This document shows, piece by piece, positions 25,007-32,810 of a stretch of DNA of 64,000 bases (the first letter of the stretch is position 1; the number at the start of each line of letters is the position of its first letter). The translations under genes were made by a program, and so were the position numbers. The notes under the pieces are model-generated. The model worked only from the letters and a program-made list of their open reading frames with translations. It made no database searches and was not told the origin of the DNA. The stretch lies in NCBI RefSeq assembly GCF_048595215.1, contig NZ_JBMDWJ010000323.1, positions 1-64,000 of the forward strand, given 5' to 3'. The stretch comes from Siphonobacter sp048595215 (GTDB lineage: Bacteria; Bacteroidota; Bacteroidia; Cytophagales; Spirosomataceae).

Positions 25007-27139
25007 TTATTTAGCTTTCCATTCCAGGGAAAGATTGGGTAGTTGTAAATCCCGGTGCGGCGTGGGCGGCTCGTGTAATTGCCAGCTTAGCGTATTACTC
25101 GGTTCGAGTTTTATCCGCTGGAGGCGTTTACGGTACATGACCTGCGGCACCTGATCGCTGATGAAAACGGGTACCTGATCGTGGTAGCGGTTGTAGAGTT
25201 TAACCAGCAACTGGTTGGTTCCGGGCCGTATTTTTAGTAACACTACATCCCGCGTCGAATCCGTTTTCTCGGGGTTGTTGTGCAGTAACAGCGGTTGTCC
25301 GTTCAGCCAGACCCCTACGGCATCCCCACTTCTGATGTCTACCAGTACGGGCTGAGCTTTATCCGCCGTAATTTCCTGTAGTATAAACCAGCTTTGGGAA
25401 GGCTGAGCGGGTAGCTGATGAGCCTCGCCTTTCTTCCAATCCGTCGCCTGCCAGGGTTTTCCACTGGCGGACCAGCTTCGCGAAGGATCAATGGGAATGA
25501 CGCTCGTCCAGCCAATGCCGGTATTGGCCACCTGATTCAGATAAATCGGTCCCCAGGTCAGTTTGCCCGTCTGCGGAATAGGCACTTCTTCTGCTTCATC
25601 CAGAATAACGGGTTGCGATTCACCATTGACCTGCAAATCAATACTACGGCCTTTTTCTTCTTCGGTAAACACTACCGTAGGGCTTACCGATATGGCTTTG
25701 GGCAGATCGATCTGCCAGGAATCTTTCACGACCGTTCGGTAATACGTATTATAGTCCACGCCACCCATGCTGTAGTGATGTTCGGCATTGTCGTGCTGGA
25801 GTACTACCGTTTTCTGCGTTGGATCTACCGTCAGTACGCGGGCAGGCGGTACGTTATAGCCGTTCGCAAATTCCAGCATGAGTACCGGAACGTCTTTCAC
25901 CGATTTGATTTCCGCCGGTAACATGATTTGAATGTTGTTCCCCGTTCGCTTGTACGAAGCCGTTTGTTGCGGCTGTCCCAGTACGTGAATGATCTTGACC
26001 GCTCCGGTAATATTGGGCAGCGTGATGGTACGGCTGGTGGGCATTTGCAGCAGCGACAGGTACAGTTTATTCGTTCCCGAAGCCGTTACTTCCCCCCATT
26101 TAAAAGGCGTAGGAAAGGGATCAGGGCTGGTAGCGTATACCGCCTCTCCATTCTGCCGGAGCCACTTACCGATTTTTAGTAGTACGTCCTGCTCAAACGC
26201 CACGACGGAGCCATCGCCCCGGGGACCGATATTCAACAGATAATTTCCACCGCGACTGACCACTTTCAGTAAACTAGCCAGTTTTTCGCGGGCCTTGTCA
26301 TCCACCGAACCGTGCTCCTGCCAGGAACGGTACCCCCAGGTTTCGTCGTAGATGGAAGCAGGCGTTTGCCAGGGCGTAGCGATTTTGTAGTTGGGATATT
26401 CATTGTCACCCATGACGCAGAAATCGCCCGCCTCGTTGCCCAGTCGTCCGCTGACCATACAGTCGGGTTGCAATTGGTGAACCAGCTCCCGCAGCTCGCG
26501 ACTTTGTTGGGGCGTTTGCGAACCCATGTCAAACCAGAGCTCGGAAATGGGTCCGTAATTGGTGAGCAGTTCGCGAATCTGGTTTTTGTTGTATTCGTGG
26601 TGAGCCGCCGGAATCGGATCGGAATTACTACTGGAAATGGGGTACGCCGCCGGAAAATGCCAGTCGATGACCGAGAAATATAGCCCAAATTTGAGTCCAT
26701 TCCGCTGACAAGCCTCGGCCATTTCTTTCACGACATCGCGGTGATAGGGCGTGGCATCCACCATATTGAATTTCGTGTAAGCCGATTTGAACAGGCAAAA
26801 GCCGTCGTGGTGCTTTGAGGTCAGTACGATGGAACGCATGCCTGCCGCTTTCGCCAGCAGGGCTACCGAATCCGGATTCCAGCGTTTAGGGTCGAACGTT
26901 TTGGCGACGTTCTCGTACGTATCGCTGTACAGGCCCGCAGCGTGAGCCCGAATTTGCTCGCTATACCCTCTGGACACGGGCTTGCCTTCCCATACGCCGC
27001 CTAAAACGGAGTACACCCCCCAGTGAATGAACATCGAATACTTGTCATTCTTCCAGGTTTCCAGGGCTTTTGAGGGCTGTTGAGCTAAACTGGCAAGCGT
27101 GGTACAGAAGCTAATGAGTAGTAGGTACAATCGTTTCAT
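25007..27139 (-). CDS. GH29 alpha-L-fucosidase with C-terminal beta-domains
   Basis: 710 residues with a signal peptide (LLISFCTTLASLAQQ). Catalytic barrel about residues 25-340: MFIHWGVYSVLGG at the start, SKHHDGFCLFKS, and SELWFDMGSQTP with the nucleophile Asp; GGNYLLNIGPRGDG is the usual end motif. After it come a beta-sandwich (about 345-450) and an additional region (about 450-710) with IRSGDAVGVWLNGQPLL, an accessory jelly-roll that may bind glycan. Removes alpha-linked L-fucose from glycans, exo-acting. Exported to the periplasm or cell surface. Outside the 46-64 kb locus but could cooperate with the GH95 enzyme there. Confidence 0.92.
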   Translation of the reverse strand: MKRLYLLLISFCTTLASLAQQPSKALETWKNDKYSMFIHWGVYSVLGGVWEGKPVSRGYSEQIRAHAAGLYSDTYENVAKTFDPKRWNPDSVALLAKAAGMRSIVLTSKHHDGFCLFKSAYTKFNMVDATPYHRDVVKEMAEACQRNGLKFGLYFSVIDWHFPAAYPISSSNSDPIPAAHHEYNKNQIRELLTNYGPISELWFDMGSQTPQQSRELRELVHQLQPDCMVSGRLGNEAGDFCVMGDNEYPNYKIATPWQTPASIYDETWGYRSWQEHGSVDDKAREKLASLLKVVSRGGNYLLNIGPRGDGSVVAFEQDVLLKIGKWLRQNGEAVYATSPDPFPTPFKWGEVTASGTNKLYLSLLQMPTSRTITLPNITGAVKIIHVLGQPQQTASYKRTGNNIQIMLPAEIKSVKDVPVLMLEFANGYNVPPARVLTVDPTQKTVVLQHDNAEHHYSMGGVDYNTYYRTVVKDSWQIDLPKAISVSPTVVFTEEEKGRSIDLQVNGESQPVILDEAEEVPIPQTGKLTWGPIYLNQVANTGIGWTSVIPIDPSRSWSASGKPWQATDWKKGEAHQLPAQPSQSWFILQEITADKAQPVLVDIRSGDAVGVWLNGQPLLLHNNPEKTDSTRDVVLLKIRPGTNQLLVKLYNRYHDQVPVFISDQVPQVMYRKRLQRIKLEPSNTLSWQLHEPPTPHRDLQLPNLSLEWKAK

Positions 27140-27304
27140 ACAGACCGGTTGAAGGGGTTAACGTTTCTCTAGCAATAATCGAAAGGTCAGATCTTTGTTT
27201 TGATTAGGCCGTGAATTACTGATTTATTTCCGGGGATTGGAATATTTCTTTTCGTGTTTGATACTCGCCTTGTTCTAGTTAAAGCGGTCTTTCTTATCGT
27301 AATT

Positions 27305-28267
27305 ATGAAACTGATTCGCGTACTTCTATTTCTGTTTATTCTGGTACGGTTTGCTTCATTGACTGTCGCTCAGTCGGTTGAATATCCGTACCCAGTTCAA
27401 ACCGTTAGCCTCCATCAGGAGCAGAAAACGTTTCGGATGGCCTACATGGACGTACCGCCTGTGGGCAAAATTAACGCTAAAACGGCCCTACTTTTTCACG
27501 GAAAGAACTTCAATGGCGTGTACTGGCGGGATGTTATTGCTTTTCTGCAAAACGCTGGTTACCGCGTGATTGTACCCGATCAGGTGGGTTGGGGCAAATC
27601 CGATTTTCCGGATCTGCATTACAGTTTTCATGCTCTGGCCACTCATAACAAACGGTTGCTGGATTCGCTCGGTATTGATAAAGTCACCCTCATTGCTCAC
27701 TCGATGGGCGGTATGCTGGCGACTCGGTTTACGCTGATGTATCCGGAAACGGTACGCGAACTGATTCTGGAAAATCCAATCGGGCTGGAAGATTACCGCA
27801 CCATTGTCCCTTACCTACCCCTCGACGACGCTTACCAGAACGAACTTGCCGCCACGTACGAATCGTACAAGAAGTACCAGCAGAGTTATTATCCGCAGTG
27901 GAAACCCGCGTACGAAGAATGGGTACAGGTGCAGGCTGCCGCTCTGAAAGACCCACGATTCAAACAGATTGCCTGGGTGAATGCCCTCACCTATCAGATG
28001 ATTTACGAACAGCCGATTTGTTATGAGTTCAAGAACATCCGCGTACCGACCTTACTGATTATTGGTCAGGAAGACCGCACCATTGTGGGCAAGAACCGGG
28101 TGTCCAAAGATCGGGTGAATCAGTATGGCCAGTACCCAGCCTTGGGAAAGCGTACGCAGCAGCAAATACCGGGCAGCAAGCTCGTAGCCCTGCCCGGCGT
28201 AGGTCATATTCCGCACGTACAGGATCTGGAAGCGTATCGAAAGGCTGTATTAGACTTTGTGAAGTAA
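27305..28267 (+). CDS. Secreted alpha/beta hydrolase
   Basis: 320 residues from the ATG at 27305, which opens a clean signal peptide (LIRVLLFLFILVRFASLTVAQS). An upstream GTG at 27254 would bury it. Alpha/beta-hydrolase fold: oxyanion LLFHGKNFNG, nucleophile elbow IAHSMGGML (Ser about residue 130), acidic residue in LLIIGQEDRTIVG, and the catalytic His in VGHIPHVQDLE. The HGKNFNGVYWRD segment resembles proline-iminopeptidase/haloalkane-dehalogenase-like esterases. Substrate unknown. Divergent from the fucosidase gene, with 165 bases between. Confidence 0.88.
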   Translation: MKLIRVLLFLFILVRFASLTVAQSVEYPYPVQTVSLHQEQKTFRMAYMDVPPVGKINAKTALLFHGKNFNGVYWRDVIAFLQNAGYRVIVPDQVGWGKSDFPDLHYSFHALATHNKRLLDSLGIDKVTLIAHSMGGMLATRFTLMYPETVRELILENPIGLEDYRTIVPYLPLDDAYQNELAATYESYKKYQQSYYPQWKPAYEEWVQVQAAALKDPRFKQIAWVNALTYQMIYEQPICYEFKNIRVPTLLIIGQEDRTIVGKNRVSKDRVNQYGQYPALGKRTQQQIPGSKLVALPGVGHIPHVQDLEAYRKAVLDFVK

Positions 28268-28295
28268 ACGAAAGCGGATACCCCATCCAATTTTT

Positions 28296-28341
28296 CCTGG
28301 GATTGCATCCCAGGCTATTCAGGTTGAACCCCTCTGGGGTA
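28296..28341. repeat. Double-hairpin REP-like element, copy 2 (minus orientation)
   Basis: CCTGGG/CCCAGG hairpin (28296-28314) and ACCCC/GGGGT hairpin (28328-28340), with an intervening CTATTCAGGTTGA. On the minus strand this reads as hairpin 1, spacer, AGCC, hairpin 2, as in the other copies. It lies between convergent genes and could also stop transcription. Confidence 0.7.
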
Positions 28342-28367
28342 TTAGGTTATTTCTTACCAGGAGGACA

Positions 28368-28916
28368 TCAATCTTTTTTAGTGGCCGGATCGAACACCAT
28401 TCCTGTACATAAGCAGTAGCGTCCTTCCGTCCGATCCAGAACGTCGTGGTTCTTACAGGCCTGACATCCTTTCCAGAAGCGGCCATCGTGCGGCAGAGCC
28501 TCGAAGGCTACAGGTTGGAAGCCCAGTCGGGAATTTACTTTCATGACCGCCGTCCCGGTAGTGATTCCAAAGATTTTAGCCTGCGGAAATAGTTTTCGGC
28601 ACAGCCGAAACAGCTTCCGTTTGAGTTTCTCGGCCAGTTTCATGCCCCGAAATTCCGGAGCGACGATGAGGCCGGAATTGGAAACGAACTTACCCTCTTC
28701 GTACACATCCCAGTAACAGAAACCGGCCCAGGTGCCATCGGCATACGTCGCTACGATACCTTCGTGCTCCTGCATTTTGGTCCGGATGTACTCTGGCGAA
28801 CGTTCGCCAATACCTGTACCCCGAGCCTCGGCACTTTCCTTCATGGCGATACAGATTGTGTCGGCGAAGGCGGCGTGCCGGGCCGAGGCTACTTCAATTT
28901 TAAACGCTTCTTTCAT
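28368..28916 (-). CDS. GNAT acetyltransferase, likely N-acylglutamate synthase of arginine synthesis
   Basis: 182 residues from the ATG at 28916 (MKEAFKIEVASARHAAFADT); the open frame runs on to 29096 but that part lies over the upstream gene. GNAT domain with FVSNSGLIVAPEFRGMKLAEKLKRK as the acetyl-CoA motif, and KIFGITTGTAVMKVNSRLGF. The C-terminus carries FWKGCQACKNHD and RYCLCTGMVFDP, a Cys-x2-Cys...Cys-x-Cys set. This pattern is that of the Bacteroidota GNATs reported from genetic fitness work to serve as N-acyl(succinyl)-glutamate synthase, the first step of arginine synthesis. That assignment is from remembered literature and family resemblance; no arg genes adjoin it here. It follows the DUF7674-like gene after 4 bases. 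Confidence 0.8.
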   Translation of the reverse strand: MKEAFKIEVASARHAAFADTICIAMKESAEARGTGIGERSPEYIRTKMQEHEGIVATYADGTWAGFCYWDVYEEGKFVSNSGLIVAPEFRGMKLAEKLKRKLFRLCRKLFPQAKIFGITTGTAVMKVNSRLGFQPVAFEALPHDGRFWKGCQACKNHDVLDRTEGRYCLCTGMVFDPATKKD

Positions 28917-28920
28917 GACC

Positions 28921-29283
28921 TTAGGGCAGCGAATTGGAAATCTGTCGAATGTATTCACTACGTAATTGTAAAGGCATGAGGTGAATGAGCACTTCCGCAC
29001 TTTCATCGTGTCGGTCGAGCAATGAGGCCAGACCGTATACGTAATTGGCACAAACCGCGTTTCTAATCTGATGGCTACCGTCAGCGAGCAGTTCATCCGC
29101 GGCTACAAAACAATGTTTGACGGCGATAAAATCGTGGTGGTCCGCAAATCGATGCGTCAGCTCGCTCAGCAGAGCCATCACTTTACAAGGGCCTAGTTCG
29201 GGCGAAATCCTCGCCAGATCGCCCTGAGCTTCGGGTACCCGGGTCCGCACCAGCGGAACCAGATCGGCATTGCGTATTTCCAT
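28921..29283 (-). CDS. DUF7674-like small protein cotranscribed with the GNAT
   Basis: 120 residues, helical, no signal peptide or membrane segment: MEIRNADLVPLVRTRVPEAQ, FADHHDFIAVKHCFVAADEL, VCANYVYGLASLLDR. Resembles the short uncharacterised Bacteroidota proteins grouped as DUF7674 (recalled, not searched). It ends 4 bases before the GNAT start on the same strand, so the two are translated from one message and may interact. Function unknown. The 210-base gap upstream is shared with the divergent M28 peptidase gene. Confidence 0.7.
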   Translation of the reverse strand: MEIRNADLVPLVRTRVPEAQGDLARISPELGPCKVMALLSELTHRFADHHDFIAVKHCFVAADELLADGSHQIRNAVCANYVYGLASLLDRHDESAEVLIHLMPLQLRSEYIRQISNSLP

Positions 29284-29459
29284 ACTTCAGGTAAGTTTTG
29301 CCTTTCTGGATACCAAACCAGTACCAGCCGATCAGCCTTTTTCCGAAAAAGCTGATCGTCAGCCAATTATTCAAAGCAGTACTACCTTCGCCTTTCCACT
29401 TTGATAGGATGAAATTTTCAAAATGAAAAAAAAGCGTGGCTCGACCTCTCAATCGTGGC

Positions 29460-29467
29460 TACTTTTG
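29460..29467 (+). promoter_or_regulatory. -7 box for the M28 peptidase gene
   Basis: TACTTTTG matches TAnnTTTG, 26 bases before the coding start. No convincing -33 box. Confidence 0.4.
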
Positions 29468-29493
29468 AAGTTTGTACGTAACGTCTCATTCCC

Positions 29494-30432
29494 GTGAAAA
29501 AACTCTTTGCTCTGCTCTGCCTGTTCAGTTCCGCTCCGCTCTTTGCTCAGGACTACCTTCCTTCGGTCGAACGCATTTCCAGTCATATCCGTACGCTGGC
29601 TTCTGACCAGATGAAAGGCCGGGGTACAGGCAGCCGGGAAAACGATAAAGCCGCTCAGTACATCACCAAAGAATTTCGCAAACTTGGTCTGCTACCGATG
29701 GGCTCCGAAGGCTACTGGCAGCCCTTTACGGCCAAAGTGAAGCGAGTCGTTGTACCGGACAGCCTGAGAAAAGCAAAAAATGTAATCGGGTTTCTCAATA
29801 ATCGGGCTCCGCATACCATTGTCATTGGTGCTCATTACGATCACCTCGGTATGGGTCGTCAGGGCAGCTCGCTGGAAAAAAATCCGGAAGGAAAAATTCA
29901 TAATGGAGCCGACGATAATGCCTCGGGTGTAGCGGGCTTACTGGAACTGGCTCGGTACTACGCTCAGAACGGGGTAAAAGAAGAATACAACTTTTTGTTC
30001 ATTGCTTTCGGGGCCGAAGAACTGGGCTTGCAAGGTTCCCGCTATTTTCTGGCTAACCCAACCGTACCGCTGGATCAACTCAATTTCATGGTTTGTATGG
30101 ACATGATTGGTCGGTACAACCCCGATCGTGGCGTGGGCGTCGGTGGCGTGGGTACGAGCGATACCTGGGCCAAAGTATTTGAAGGCGTAGACGCTTCGGT
30201 AAAGTTCTTTACGGATCGGGCGGGCAATGGCGGATCGGATAACGCCGCGTTTTACGCCAAACAGATTCCCGTTTTGTTCTTCCACACGGGTGGCCACGAT
30301 GATTATCACAAACCCACCGACGACGTAGAAAAAATCGATTTTAAGTCCGAAGTAGGCATTCTCAATCTAGAAATAAAGATCATTGACAACGCTTTGAAGC
30401 AGCCGAAGATGAGCTTCACGCCGGTTAGTTAG
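29494..30432 (+). CDS. M28 family zinc aminopeptidase
   Basis: 312 residues from a GTG start at 29494, with a signal peptide (LLCLFSSAPLFAQ). Co-catalytic two-zinc site of family M28: GAHYDHLG (His, and Asp acting through the turn), GADDNASGV (bridging Asp), FGAEELGLQGS (catalytic Glu pair), VCMDMIGRY (Asp), and TGGHDDYHKPTDD (final His). All ligands are present. Cleaves N-terminal residues from peptides in the periplasm. Single gene; the repeat-rich gap to the SDR gene follows. Confidence 0.94.
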   Translation: MKKLFALLCLFSSAPLFAQDYLPSVERISSHIRTLASDQMKGRGTGSRENDKAAQYITKEFRKLGLLPMGSEGYWQPFTAKVKRVVVPDSLRKAKNVIGFLNNRAPHTIVIGAHYDHLGMGRQGSSLEKNPEGKIHNGADDNASGVAGLLELARYYAQNGVKEEYNFLFIAFGAEELGLQGSRYFLANPTVPLDQLNFMVCMDMIGRYNPDRGVGVGGVGTSDTWAKVFEGVDASVKFFTDRAGNGGSDNAAFYAKQIPVLFFHTGGHDDYHKPTDDVEKIDFKSEVGILNLEIKIIDNALKQPKMSFTPVS

Positions 30433-30600
30433 TTTAATTGATTGTTATTAGTTGTTGGTTGATTGCTGTTGATTTTCAACCGATTGCGTAGGCCAAAAAC
30501 ACTAAAATTGTTGGGTGTTAGTTGTTGTCTTGTAACTAAGAACTTCTTTGGACAAAAACATAATTAATCACCAACAACCATTAACAAACAACCAACAACT
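30433..30600. repeat. GTTGTTGGTT-family intergenic repeats (copy 2)
   Basis: Left part (30433-30471) is rich in TTAGTTGTTGGTTGATT; the right part (30562-30600) holds inverse motifs such as CAACAACCATTAACAAACAA. Together they fill the gap between two convergent genes and touch the SDR stop codon. Confidence 0.6.
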
Positions 30601-31480
30601 ACCCCTTAGTAGTACGTCGAATGGCTTGTTCGATTTCGTCCCATGTGTCATCCGGAATCGCCTCCAGAGCACTAAACTGCCCGGCCCCTTTCAGCCACTC
30701 GCCGCCATCGATCGTAAAATCCTGGCCGGTGACATAGGCCGAATAGTCCGACATCAGGTACGCGGCCAGATTCGCCAGCTCCTGATGATCACCGAGTCTT
30801 CCCAGCGGTACGCGGCTTTCGGGTTTCAATAACTCGGCAACAGGTTCGGGAACGAGTCGGTCCCAGGCTCCCTTGGTGGGAAAAGGTCCGGGAGCGATGT
30901 TATTAAGACGTATCCCATGCCGGGCCCACTCCACCGCCAGCGAACGCGTCAGGATACGAACGCCTGCTTTGGATACGGCCGAAGGTACGGTATAGCCCGT
31001 ACCCGTAAAGGCGTAGCTGGTGATGATACTCAGGATGGTTCCCGGCTGATTTTGCTCGATCCAGTGCTTGCCCGCCGCCAGCGTAAAATTCACCGACCCC
31101 TGTAGAACAATACCGATGACGGTTTCGAAGGCTTTGGCACTTAACCGTTCGGTTGGACTAATGAAATTACCCGCCGCGTTGTTGACAAGTCCATCGAGTC
31201 GACCAAAGCGTTCGAGCGTTTGGCTGAGTACGTTTTCGATTTGATCATATTGCCGAACATCACAGGGTACGGCAAGTACCTGCCCACCGGTAGTTTCCAT
31301 CAATTCCTGGGCCGTCGTTTCGATAACTGCCTGTTTGCGGGAACAAATCGTAACATTCGCTCCCAGCCGAAGAAACTCCCGAGCCATGGATTTGCCCAGG
31401 CCAGTACCACCGCCCGTCACCAGAATGGTTTTGCCCGTTAATGTTCCTGGAGTAAGCATGGGTTGGGTATAGAGATGCAT
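30599..31480 (-). CDS. Short-chain dehydrogenase, 2,4-dienoyl-CoA-reductase-like
   Basis: 293 residues. Rossmann fold with cofactor motif VTGGGTGLGKSMA, NNAAGNFISP, and a catalytic region in which the usual Tyr-x3-Lys appears as TVPSAVSKAG after SIITSYAFTGTGY, the arrangement seen in 2,4-dienoyl-CoA reductases, where the active-site Tyr is displaced. GPFPTKGAWDRL and a Gly-rich C-terminus (FTIDGGEWLKGAGQF) also match that group. Likely role: NADPH-dependent reduction of 2,4-dienoyl-CoA in unsaturated fatty-acid oxidation. An internal Met at residue 8 (MLTPGTLTGK) is an equally good start. Confidence 0.87.
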   Translation of the reverse strand: MHLYTQPMLTPGTLTGKTILVTGGGTGLGKSMAREFLRLGANVTICSRKQAVIETTAQELMETTGGQVLAVPCDVRQYDQIENVLSQTLERFGRLDGLVNNAAGNFISPTERLSAKAFETVIGIVLQGSVNFTLAAGKHWIEQNQPGTILSIITSYAFTGTGYTVPSAVSKAGVRILTRSLAVEWARHGIRLNNIAPGPFPTKGAWDRLVPEPVAELLKPESRVPLGRLGDHQELANLAAYLMSDYSAYVTGQDFTIDGGEWLKGAGQFSALEAIPDDTWDEIEQAIRRTTKG

Positions 31481-31710
31481 GTAGTTAGGTTTAGGTTCTT
31501 AATTTATACGGACGATTTGGACGATGAGACCGCCCTTTTTGAGCCTGGGTTTACACAACCATCCTATCTAGTTTCTTAGGCAGAAAATTCGTACCAGTAA
31601 TTTTATTAGTTGCGTTGAAGGCCGTTGGAAACTGCTCCATGATAGATACAAGTTTGGAAACTTGTACCAGGTATACCGCCTTCCGTTCCCCCGCTATAAT
31701 CGAACACCCC
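31481..31710. other. Gene-free stretch upstream of the SDR gene
   Basis: Together with the repeat and terminator that follow, 31481-31826 has no convincing gene. This part holds no recognisable motif beyond an A/T-rich end at the SDR start, which must include the SDR promoter. Confidence 0.5.
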
Positions 31711-31760
31711 AACCCTGAAGGGGTTCCATGTCATTAGCCCCGTATCCCATGCGGGGAACC
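31711..31760. repeat. Double-hairpin REP-like element, copy 3 (plus orientation)
   Basis: Hairpin AACCC/GGGTT with loop (31711-31725), spacer CCATGTCATTAG, hairpin CCCCG/CGGGG (31738-31742 with 31752-31756). Same order and spacer ending as copy 1. Confidence 0.7.
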
Positions 31761-31798
31761 TAAACAAAACTTCCCGAAAACCGGAAGCTTTCGGGAAG
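31761..31798 (-). terminator. Terminator downstream of ctlX
   Basis: Perfect 10-bp stem CTTCCCGAAA/TTTCGGGAAG (31770-31779 with 31789-31798). On the minus strand it is followed by GTTTTGTTTA. Confidence 0.75.
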
Positions 31799-31826
31799 AT
31801 ACGTAAACACTCGAGACTATTCTGAA

Positions 31827-32759
31827 TCAATACTTCATCGGCAGGTGAATTTCGGCAATCATGCAGCGGGCCGAGCCACCCCCGTTACCTTCAATGATGC
31901 TTAAGTCGGTATGTAAAATCTGGCAGTAATCATCCAGCGAATCAATTTGCCGGGCGGTCAGACTTTCGTAGGCCTTCGTAGACATCATCAGCACCTGTTC
32001 ACCTTTGGTTGTGCGTACCTGCAGCATATTCCCCGCAAAGTGCTTCATCTGTTCCAGCGAGATTTCAACGACCTGCCGCCCCGAGGTTTCGAGCGAACTG
32101 CGTACCATAAACTTTTCATCCGGATCCGGAATGGCGTCCAGACAAACGACGGCGAACAGATCGCCAATGCACATGAGGACATTGGTATGATAAACGGGTC
32201 GCCCCATTTCATCTTCCGCATTGAACTTGACCACCTCGTAGTTCATTTGTAGAGCAAAGGCATCCAGTACTTCTTCGTGCGTCCGGGGCGAGAGGCAGGC
32301 ATACGCAATTTTATACTTGCGATCCAGCACCATCGAACCCGTTCCTTCCAGAAATTTCCCTTCATTTTCAAACGCCGTTAGGTCCACGCGACGATTGATG
32401 TAGAACTGCTCTTCGATGGTACGCAGAATATCTTCCCGGCGTTCGAGTCGGCGGTTTTCCGCTTGCATGGGATACGTAATGACCGTTCCGTTGAAGTGAA
32501 AACTGACCCAGTTGTTCGGGAAAATGGAATCGGGCGTATGCGGTTCCTCTGTATCATCAATTACTAGTACGTTCATTCCTTTGGCCCGTAGTAGCCGTAC
32601 CATTTCGTCGAATTCTTCGAGGGCTTTCGCCTGAGCAATGGCCTTGGTCTGGTCGGCTACGCTTAGACTCTGAAAGGCGTTAGACGAAGCCGTCTGTTCG
32701 TTGAACCCGAAGCGTACGGGCCGGATCATTAATAAATTAGAGGTGGACTGTGTTCTCAT
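31827..32759 (-). CDS. ctlX: Citrulline hydrolase (ureidase) CtlX
   Basis: 310 residues of the guanidino-modifying (pentein) superfamily. IRPVRFGFNEQTASSNAFQ at the N-terminus, DSIFPNNWVSFHF with the substrate-binding Asp/Asn segment, SLSPRTHEEVL, and a C-terminal GNGGGSARCMIAEIHLP with the catalytic Cys are those of the citrulline utilisation hydrolase CtlX. It converts citrulline to ornithine with release of CO2 and ammonia, avoiding carbamoyl phosphate. Second gene of a pair with the arginine-deiminase-like protein, 51 bases apart, which would supply its citrulline. Confidence 0.87.
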   Translation of the reverse strand: MRTQSTSNLLMIRPVRFGFNEQTASSNAFQSLSVADQTKAIAQAKALEEFDEMVRLLRAKGMNVLVIDDTEEPHTPDSIFPNNWVSFHFNGTVITYPMQAENRRLERREDILRTIEEQFYINRRVDLTAFENEGKFLEGTGSMVLDRKYKIAYACLSPRTHEEVLDAFALQMNYEVVKFNAEDEMGRPVYHTNVLMCIGDLFAVVCLDAIPDPDEKFMVRSSLETSGRQVVEISLEQMKHFAGNMLQVRTTKGEQVLMMSTKAYESLTARQIDSLDDYCQILHTDLSIIEGNGGGSARCMIAEIHLPMKY

Positions 32760-32810
32760 GGTTTGAGTTTGCCTGTAATACAGAAAGGCACGTTTCAGGT
32801 ACTAGGTTTA

